Shown here: one piece after another, positions 19,131 to 25,000 of the stretch
How positions within the stretch are numbered: the stretch's first letter is position 1
Layout: the number at the start of each line of letters is the position of its first letter
DNA from: Balamuthia mandrillaris
Taxonomy: Eukaryota; Discosea; Longamoebia; Balamuthiidae
DNA: 25,000 nt
Assembly (NCBI GenBank): GCA_031835245.1
Contig: JAVKOQ010000457.1
Coordinates: forward strand, 1-25,000
Reading direction: 5' to 3'
Made by a program: the position numbers and the translations under genes
The notes under the pieces: model-generated
Database searches by the model: none
What the model was told of the DNA's origin: nothing
Seen by the model: the letters and a program-made list of their open reading frames with translations, nothing else

Positions 19131-19691
19131 CTCTGCTCTTTTTTTTCTTTCTTTTTCGTCTTTTTTTCTGTTGTTTGAACTCGTGACGACACGGATTTAA
19201 CGCCAGTTCGACTCCCACTCCCTACCACCGGATTCTTATACCGTGTGATACTTTGTAAAGGTTTCATGTAGTCCAGCGAAGTTGGCATTATAACATGGGG
19301 AAAGGACATGGACATAATTTATGCAAAGACGCCCTTAATGAAAGAAACCTGGGGAACAATGAAAATAAAGGAACAAACATTTTAAAAAATAACAGAACAC
19401 CCAAACAACGAAGAAGAAGCGATTCAACAACTCTTTTATCCCTTCGTCGCACTGCCTGCTTCCACCTCTTCTTCAAAGCGTTGCAACGTGTGAACGTGCG
19501 TGGCAGTAGTGGTTGCAAACACAGAACAACAAACAAAGAAAAAACAACAAACCTTTCGACCGCTTCCAATCAGGTCTTTTTTTTGTTGCACAGATTTTTG
19601 TGGTTTTTATTTTTTTTTTTTTGTGTTTTGTCATCAAGCAAGAAGGAAGAGCGGCGAAGGAAGAAAGGGGAGGAAAGGGAGGGAAAAGGGA
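19131..19691. other. Divergent spacer between POLR1F and the F-box/14-3-3 gene
   Basis: 561 bases. The POLR1F side has a T-rich run and the motif at 19184-19193. The middle is AT-rich without coding signal. The frame of the F-box/14-3-3 gene remains open upstream of 19692 to about 19500, but that translation is T-run artefact (Phe/Cys-rich) plus a Lys/Gly-rich leader, so I do not extend the protein. Confidence 0.5.
19184..19193. promoter_or_regulatory. TGACGACACG motif upstream of POLR1F
   Basis: The same 10-mer, in the same orientation relative to its gene, lies upstream of THOC3 (8613-8622). Here it is 54-63 bases before the start codon. Candidate shared promoter element; two occurrences only. 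Confidence 0.3.
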
Positions 19692-21842
19692 ATGCACCAA
19701 ATCACGGAGCTGCCCACCGAACTCCAGGCCAACATACTCAAATTCGTCATCCCCGAGCTATGTAGCGTGCTACGTTCGCATGTGACCTCCTCCGCCTATT
19801 CTTCCTCCTTTCATGCTTTTGCCTATCGTCATCACTATCATCACCACACATGCCCTGCTGCTCTCGACCTTCATGACAACAGCAGCAGCAGCGTCCGGTC
19901 GAAAGAGAAGACCTCAACAGCAACGCCAGCATCGAGCGAGCTACAACAGCAGCAGCAGCAGCAACAGAAAAAGAGACGGACAAAACGAAATAACAGAAGA
20001 CGGAGAAGAAACGCTCTGAACTCTTCTGCTGCCACCTCCACTGCTTTCATCAAAAAAGAAGAGAATACAAGAAGAAATGGAGAAATGGAACACAAAGAAG
20101 AGAGAGACGATGAGGACGACGATGACGAAGAAAATGACGCGGAAACAGAGGAGAATGGAGAGGAGGAAGAAGAGGAAGAGGACGAGGAGGATGATACGGA
20201 CAGTATTAACCGCTCCAAAAAGTGCTCTTGTACGTTCTTGACGTACGCGATGGCGGTGGCGGATGGACCCTTTCTGCACCCTACCTCTTACTCGCGGGAG
20301 GCTTATGACAGCCTTTTCTTTGCTGACCACGCTCAACGAACTGCTCCTTTTTCTTCGTTCCTTCGAAATGGAGAAACAACTACAACAAGGGTGGGAGGAG
20401 GCAGAGGTCTCTCTCCTTCAAGCACGAAAAAAGATAAAGGAAAAGAAAAAGAAACAAAAGATAGAAAAGAAGAGGAACGAGAAGAAGCAGCAGAAACAAA
20501 GGAATCAAAAGGAGGAAATGGTGGTGGAAGAAGAAAAGGAAGAGGCAGCGGACGAGAAACCAGGGAAGGACGTGGTAGAGGAATAAGAGGAATAGGAGGA
20601 GGAAGTGGTGTTGTTGGCGAGGGAAGAGGAGGAGGAAGGAGGATACTATTTCCTGTCTCTGCAACGGCGGTGTTTGGACGGTGGTGGACGTTGCGGTTGG
20701 TCTGTAAGCAGTGGTACGGTCTGACCACGGACGAGAACGTGCAGCTTTGGATTGAGCGTCGGCAGTTGGTTTTTGATGCGAAAAGCGCTCATCAAGCTAA
20801 ACGTTATAACGGTACCCTTTGCTCTTCGTTCTCGCTTCCTCCTCCTTCGTTATTTGTCTCATTGTTCTTCTTTATTTTTGCAACCATAAGAAATGTCAGA
20901 GGCACTCAAACGAATCATAGAAATGGGTTTCGAGTTGACGGCCGAAGAGAGCGGCCTTCTTTCCGTTGCCTACAAGAGCATCTTCAGCGGCAGTCAACAG
21001 GCTTGGAAAAAGATCCTTTCGTTACAGCTCAAACAAGACTTCAACGAAGAGGTCTTTCAGCGCAACGAAACACTCTGTAGATATGCACAGATATACAAGG
21101 ACCGTTTGGAAGAGGAGATGAAGGAAATCTGTCGTGATGTTTTGATGCTGTTGGACCGAGTACTTCCACGAGCCTCCACCTGTGAGGCTCAAGTCTTTTT
21201 GCTTAAATTGTATCTTCCTCTTCCATATTTCTTATCTCCACTCCTTCTCACCTCCTCATTTTCATACTCTCCACAAATAGAAAAGGAGACTACTACCGAC
21301 ATTTAGCAACATTAGGGCAGTGGGAAGCCAGAAAAGAAGCCGCAGAGCAATCCTTCTACGTGTACAACCTCGCCTCTGAGCTCGCTCAAGAGGGCCTCTC
21401 CCCCTCTCACCCTTTACGTCTCGGGTTGGCTCTCAACTTTTCGGCCCTCCAAAACGAGGTCCTGAGACAACCGGAAGCAGCCTCTCGCTTGGTCAAAGGA
21501 GCTTTCAACGATGCCATCATCGATCTCGACAATCAACACGACCCTCGCTTACCTTCTTCTTCATCATCACCATCCTCGTCTTCCTCATTGTCCTCATCCG
21601 CCTCTGCTTTGTCGAGACAAATGGGCGGAGGGCTCCTGATGAGCGGTGGGAACGGGAGCAACCGAGCAAGAGTGCCCTTCATCGGGCAGTTGTTGAGAGA
21701 GGGCTTGTACTTTCGGAGCGAAGGTTCATTGCGACGGCCCATTATCTCTTCCTCTCCCTCCTCCTCCTCCTCCTCCTCTTCTGCCTCTTCTTTGCTCCCA
21801 TTGCCCACTCCCTCTACACCAAAAACGAGAGGAGGGAATTAA
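19692..21842 (+). CDS. F-box / 14-3-3 domain fusion protein
   Basis: A 666-residue protein in three exons: 19692-20811, 20891-21209 and 21281-21842. Residues 1-26 begin an F-box (ITELPTELQANILKFVIPEL). About 300 low-complexity residues follow (poly-Gln, basic, a long Asp/Glu run, Arg/Gly-rich). The F-box then resumes at 330-343 (RWWTLRLVCKQWYG) and ENVQLW. Without a break the chain enters a 14-3-3 domain: RRQLVFDAKSAHQAKRYNEM (helix A), LTAEESGLLSVAYK, RLEEEMKEICRDVLMLLDR, QVFLLKLKGDYYRHLA, SPSHPLRLGLALNFSALQNE and ASRLVKGAFNDAIIDLDNQ. A Ser-rich insert precedes the last helix (FIGQLLREGLYFR), and the tail is Ser/Pro-rich. Of the zeta-type phosphate-binding residues, K49 (K402), R127 (R486) and N173 (N532) are kept, but R56 is Q409 and Y128 is H487. 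It may be an SCF adaptor that uses a 14-3-3 fold for substrate choice; this is inference. Confidence 0.9.
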
Positions 21843-22169
21843 AGCCAATGTGCGTTCAAAAGAACTCTTTTTTCTTTCTTTCTTTCTTTCTGGTATTATG
21901 TGTTTATTTGTTTTTGAAGCGTAAGTGCATACTTTTTGAAGTGCGGTGCGACCAGCCTCCCCCTCCTCTTTCAGCTGGTGGTTTGCACACCGGAGGGTGA
22001 GCTCTTGCTCGCTTCCGCCCCGCCAAGAAAAAATGTTCTCCCCTCAGGCAGGGCAAATTACCGAAGACAAGAAAGAAAAAAAAAAATAGCCCAAAAAGCA
22101 AGGGGAGCCAAGCAGGGAAGCGATAAAGTGGGGGTGGCTCATCATCACAGCCCAAAAAAAAAATATAAA
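21843..22169. other. Spacer between the F-box/14-3-3 gene and CCDC25
   Basis: 327 bases between two genes on the same strand. It has a (TTTC)n run at about 21868-21892 just after the stop (likely 3' untranslated region), a GC-richer middle, and an A-rich leader before the CCDC25 start. No gene seen. Confidence 0.5.
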
Positions 22170-22355
22170 ATGGTGTTTTTCTTTACTTCAGTAGGTAAGC
22201 GCGCTCTTCTCTCACAATCCAAAAAAAGAGCAACCCCTCGCTTCTCACTCACCTTCGTTACACCACATGAACAACTACTCTCCAAGATCCCAGGTACGTC
22301 ATCTTCATGGGCAAGGACAAGTATGAGAATGAAGAGCTGATACGTTTGCGGCTTT
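22170..22355 (+). CDS. CCDC25: CCDC25-family protein, 5' exons only, cut by sequencing-adapter sequence
   Basis: Homologue of human CCDC25, an NFACT-R (DUF814) domain protein reported in animals as a membrane sensor of extracellular DNA and in yeast known as Jlp2. Exon 1 is 22170-22194 and exon 2 starts at 22287 (intron GTAAGC...CCAAG). The joined start reads MVFFFTSV, then DPRYVIFMGKDKYENEELIR, matching the family start MVFYFTS and MGKDKYENEDLI. After Arg the family continues with aromatic-Gly-aromatic-Pro. Here CGTTTGCGGCTTT gives that only if one base is ignored, which looks like a read-end base error. The gene then stops at 22356, where adapter sequence begins. About 85% of the expected protein is missing. 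The break is technical and not evidence of a pseudogene. Confidence 0.85.
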
Positions 22356-22397
22356 AGCAATACGTAACCGAACGAAGTACGCTGGCTACGTATTGCT
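22356..22397. other. Residual Oxford Nanopore adapter at a chimeric join
   Basis: 22356-22366 and 22387-22397 are an 11-base perfect inverted repeat (AGCAATACGTA / TACGTATTGCT). 22357-22380 reads GCAATACGTAAC-C-GAACGAAGTAC, which matches the bottom strand of the nanopore ligation adapter, as I remember it, at 23 of 24 bases. 22387-22397 matches the last 11 bases of the top strand. One strand ends a read and the other begins the next, so this is the footprint of two molecules read in succession and not split. Confidence 0.92.
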
Positions 22398-22552
22398 CTA
22401 ACCCTAACCCTAACCCTGCACCCTAACCCTAACCCTAACCCTAACCCTAACCCTAACCCTAACCCTAACCCTAACCCTAACCCTAACCCTAACCCTAACC
22501 CTAACCCTAACCCTAACCCTAACCCTAACCCTAACCCTTAACCCTAACCTAA
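22398..22552. repeat. Telomere repeat (CCCTAA)n, chromosome end of the right-hand molecule
   Basis: About 25 copies of CCCTAA with minor irregularities near the start (TGCA at 22417-22420) and at the end (CCCTTAACCC, CCTAACCTAA). The C-rich strand runs 5' to 3' on the plus strand, which is the orientation of the left tip of a chromosome reading inward to the right. It begins directly after adapter sequence, as expected for a read that starts at a natural DNA end. Confidence 0.97.
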
Positions 22553-23350
22553 ATGTTTTCCGCGAATTTTGAACATGACTGAGAGTTTTTGCGTCCGTCA
22601 GGCTCCGTTCAGTCCAAAATCGGCCTGTACAAGTGCCGCTCCGTCGGAGCGCTATGTTTTCCGCGAATTTTGAACATGACTTACTTTTTTTGTGTCTTTT
22701 AGGCTCTGTTCAGTCCGAAATCAGCCTATATAAGTGCCGCTCTGTTGGAGCGCCATGTTTTCCGCGAATTTTGAACATGACTTACTTTTTTTGCATCTGT
22801 TAGACTCCGTTCAGTCCAAACTCGGCCTGTATAAGTGCCGCTCCGTCGGAGCGCTATGTTTTCTGCGAATATTGAACATGACTTTGATTTTTTGCATCCG
22901 TTTGGACCCGTTCACTCCTAAATTGGCCTGTATAAGTGCCGCTCCTTTGGAGCGGCATGTTTTCCGCTAATTTTGAACATAACTTAGTTTTTTGGTGTCC
23001 GTTAGGCTTTGTTTAGTCCAAAATTGGCCTGTGCAAGTGCCGCTCCATCAAAACAACATGTTTTCTACTCATTTTAAACATGACTTACTTTTTTTATCTC
23101 AGAACAACATTGTTCTGTCCAAAATCGACCTAAGAAGGTGCTGCTCCATTGGAGCGCCATGTTTTTTGCTTTGTTTAAACACGACGTGGTTATTTTGCTT
23201 TTTATCAACGACTTTAACTCTGTATTTGTGGTATCATGCCCTGCTCTGTCGGAGTGCTGTGTTTTCCCTGGATTTTTCACGTGCCTTTGTTTTTTTCCCC
23301 TTCACTCAAGCCCTTAACTCGTTTTTCATGCCTCTATGAGTGTTGTGCTG
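22553..23350. repeat. 101-bp telomere-associated satellite, eight copies
   Basis: The word ATGTTTTCCGCGAATTTTGA or a variant recurs at 22553, 22654, 22755, 22856, 22957, 23058, 23159 and 23259 (steps of 101, the last 100). Each unit also has a GTTCAGTCCAAA-like stretch, a GGCCTGTATAAGTGCC-like stretch and a palindromic core such as GCTCCGTCGGAGCG just before the ATG word. The first four copies are very similar; the last three are strongly diverged. The short open frames across it repeat with the unit and are not genes. Confidence 0.93.
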
Positions 23351-24150
23351 GTGTTATCAGTTTTTTTGATCTTTCACTCCTTTTTTTTTTTTCACTTCCT
23401 CACTTCAACTCCCTCTTCATTCAGACAGACTTCTAGTTGCTAACCCGTGACTACTATCACCAAGCTATGCACAAAAAGTTGTTGTTTACCCTTGGTGTTG
23501 TTTAACTTGTTCATTACAATGTTTGGTTTGATTGAGGAGCCACACCCTCCTCTAGCCTGCTTGAGGAGCCGTCCCCTGGGTGCTCATCCTGTTCTTCCAA
23601 CAAACCATAATTCTGGGGCAGCAACGCCCTAAGGACAACGGTTATCCACCTTAATTTTTTTGACCGTTAGTTTTTTGTTTTCGTCATCAGCTAAGCAGAA
23701 ACTGCCAGACACACACACATGTCCACACACACACCCGCTCACTCATAGCAACTCCTCCCTGTTATCCCCTTTTTTTCTTTGTTTTTTTTTTCACTTTGTT
23801 CTCAACTACTTTCTTTGTGCAAGTGGTTGATATTACTTCTTTTTCCAACACTTGCACTTTCCCCCGTTTGCACTCCCTGTAATTGAGTTTTAGTTTTACT
23901 ACCCCTCCTTTCTTCTCGACCTTCAAATCAAAACAAAACACAAAAAAACAAAAAAAAAACCAACTGCCTTTGTTCTACCGGTGCCTTTGGTTGACCTTGC
24001 AACTTGATCTATACTCTGCTGTGCGTACTACTTTTAGTTTGTTCACTCTCCTGTTTTACTGCATACAGACTTCTTTTATTTGGTGTGTGTGTGTTTTTAT
24101 ATTGTGGGCCATAACTTGCGTTGTTCTTTTCTCCTTTTTTTTTAACACAA
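23351..24150. other. AT-rich subtelomeric spacer without recognisable genes
   Basis: Pyrimidine-rich DNA with T and A homopolymers, a short CA-rich patch (ACACACACAC around 23710-23735) and a TG run near 24084. No open frame shows protein-like composition, splice-supported extension or family similarity. I see no transposon ends. Confidence 0.5.
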
Positions 24151-25000
24151 TCACCTCCTGGTAAGGCTTTCTCTTCCCCAAACTCTCTTGTGCAGTTAGC
24201 GCTCCGATGGAGCGCTGCTTTCATGCTCCTCTTTTGCACCACTTCTTCTTCTTTCCCTCTACAACCCTGTTCTGTTCGGACTTGGTTGTTTTCATTTTTT
24301 TTCACCTCCGCCCAAAATCACTCGTGTAGTTAGCGCTCCGTCAGAGCACTGCTTTCGCTCCTCTATTTTGCACCACTTCCTCCTTTCTCTCTCCACGACC
24401 CTGTTCCATTGGGACTTGGTTGTTTTCATTTTTTCGTTGCCCTTTCCCAAAATCCTGCTTGGGGTTAGCGCTCCGTCAGAGCGCTACTTTCGCTCCCTAT
24501 TTTGCGCTATTATCTCTTTTCTCCCCCCATGACCCTGTTCTGTTCGGACTTGGTTGTTTTCATTTTTTCGTTGCACTTTCCCAAAATCCTGCTTGGGGTT
24601 AGTGCTCCGTTGGAGCGCTACTTTGCTCCCTATTTTGCACTATTATCTCTTTTCTCCTCCCATGACCCTGTTCTGTTTGGACTTGGTTGTTTTCATTTTT
24701 TTTCATCCTCTCCCAAAATCCTACTTGGGGTTTGTGCTCTGTTGGAGCACTACTTGTGCTTCCTTATTTTACATCACTCCTTTTTTATTCTCTTCACACC
24801 TCTGTGCTTTTCAAACTTTGTCATTTTGACTTTTTTGGTTTCCTTCCTCTCCCTTATTCACCCACGCTGTTGGTGCTCCGACGGAGTGCTACTTTTTCTT
24901 CCCTATTTTCCTCCTCTTCCTCTGTTATCCCTCACGACCTGATTTTACTCAAACTTGGTTGTTTTTTTTTCTTATTCATTCTTTGCTGCAATCGCTTGTG
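24151..25000. repeat. Second subtelomeric satellite of about 134 bp, six copies
   Basis: GTTAGCGCTCCG or a variant begins at 24195, 24329, 24464, 24598, 24730 and 24869 (steps 134, 135, 134, 132 and 139). Each unit continues with CTACTTTCGCTCCCTATTTTGC-like sequence (split here by variants), then GACCCTGTTCTGTTCGGAC, TTGGTTGTTTTCATTTTTT and CCCAAAATCCTGCTTGGG-like stretches. The array runs to the right window edge. It shares the palindromic core of the 101-bp satellite (AGCGCTCCGTCAGAGCGCT, or CTCCGACGGAG at 24875-24885) but no other clear sequence. Confidence 0.92.

Noticed and set aside
22398-22552. Interstitial telomere repeat from an ancient chromosome fusion
   Set aside because: Adapter sequence directly abuts the repeat and a conserved gene is cut at the same point, so a technical join explains it better than a fusion.
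22734-24942. Many open frames of 60-146 codons in the subtelomeric part
   Set aside because: They recur with the satellite units or are Phe/Leu/Ser translations of T-rich DNA. None has protein-like composition, splice-supported extension or family similarity.
1-25000. CRISPR arrays, bacterial operons, rRNA genes, transposable or virus-like elements
   Set aside because: No spacer-repeat arrays, no ribosomal RNA signature, and no transposase, reverse transcriptase, integrase or capsid-like frame or terminal repeats were seen. The only arrays are telomeric, satellite and microsatellite repeats.

Overview
This is nuclear DNA of an intron-bearing, aerobic unicellular eukaryote. The genes have GT-AG introns of about 70-160 bases, several proteins carry mitochondrial presequences, and the telomere repeat is CCCTAA/TTAGGG. 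I cannot name the lineage from sequence alone. The window is not one continuous chromosome piece. At 22356-22397 it contains two inverted fragments that match, from memory, the Oxford Nanopore ligation adapter. They lie exactly between a broken gene (a CCDC25 homologue) and a telomere that starts abruptly. I read positions 1-22355 and 22398-25000 as two DNA molecules joined by an unsplit or untrimmed nanopore read.

Left part (1-22355), a gene-dense euchromatic segment, in order: an F-box/WD40 protein (minus, runs off the left edge); GMPPA, the regulatory subunit of GDP-mannose pyrophosphorylase (plus, 9 exons); a ZNG1/CBWD zinc-chaperone GTPase (minus); mitochondrial ribosomal protein bL12m (plus); the THO-complex WD40 subunit THOC3/TEX1 (minus); mitochondrial aspartate aminotransferase (minus), divergent from AGXT2-type alanine-glyoxylate aminotransferase (plus); a probable decayed WD40 gene; a fusion of a sugar/polyol-phosphate-type nucleotidyltransferase with a SAM methyltransferase (minus); an intronless kynurenine 3-monooxygenase (plus); RNA polymerase I subunit RPA43/POLR1F (minus); a remarkable F-box plus 14-3-3 fusion protein (plus); and the first two exons of CCDC25 (plus). 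Genes alternate between divergent and convergent pairs with 80-560 bases between them. The set is housekeeping (glycosylation, metal insertion, mitochondrial translation, mRNA export, rRNA transcription, amino-acid catabolism) and does not form a functional operon.

Right part (22398-25000), a chromosome end: about 155 bases of telomere repeat, then a 101-base satellite (eight copies, decaying away from the telomere), about 0.8 kb of AT-rich sequence without recognisable genes, then a second satellite of about 134 bases (six copies). Both satellites carry the same palindromic core of the form GCTCCGNCGGAGC.

Most notable: the F-box/14-3-3 fusion, whose 14-3-3 part keeps its fold signatures but has lost part of the phosphate-binding pocket and whose F-box is split by a low-complexity insertion of about 300 residues; the nucleotidyltransferase-methyltransferase fusion; an intron style in which the pyrimidine tract comes early and the 3' splice site is A-rich; and the adapter-marked chimeric join. 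Exon boundaries were worked out by hand from frame continuity, splice dinucleotides and family similarity remembered from knowledge. No database search was run.
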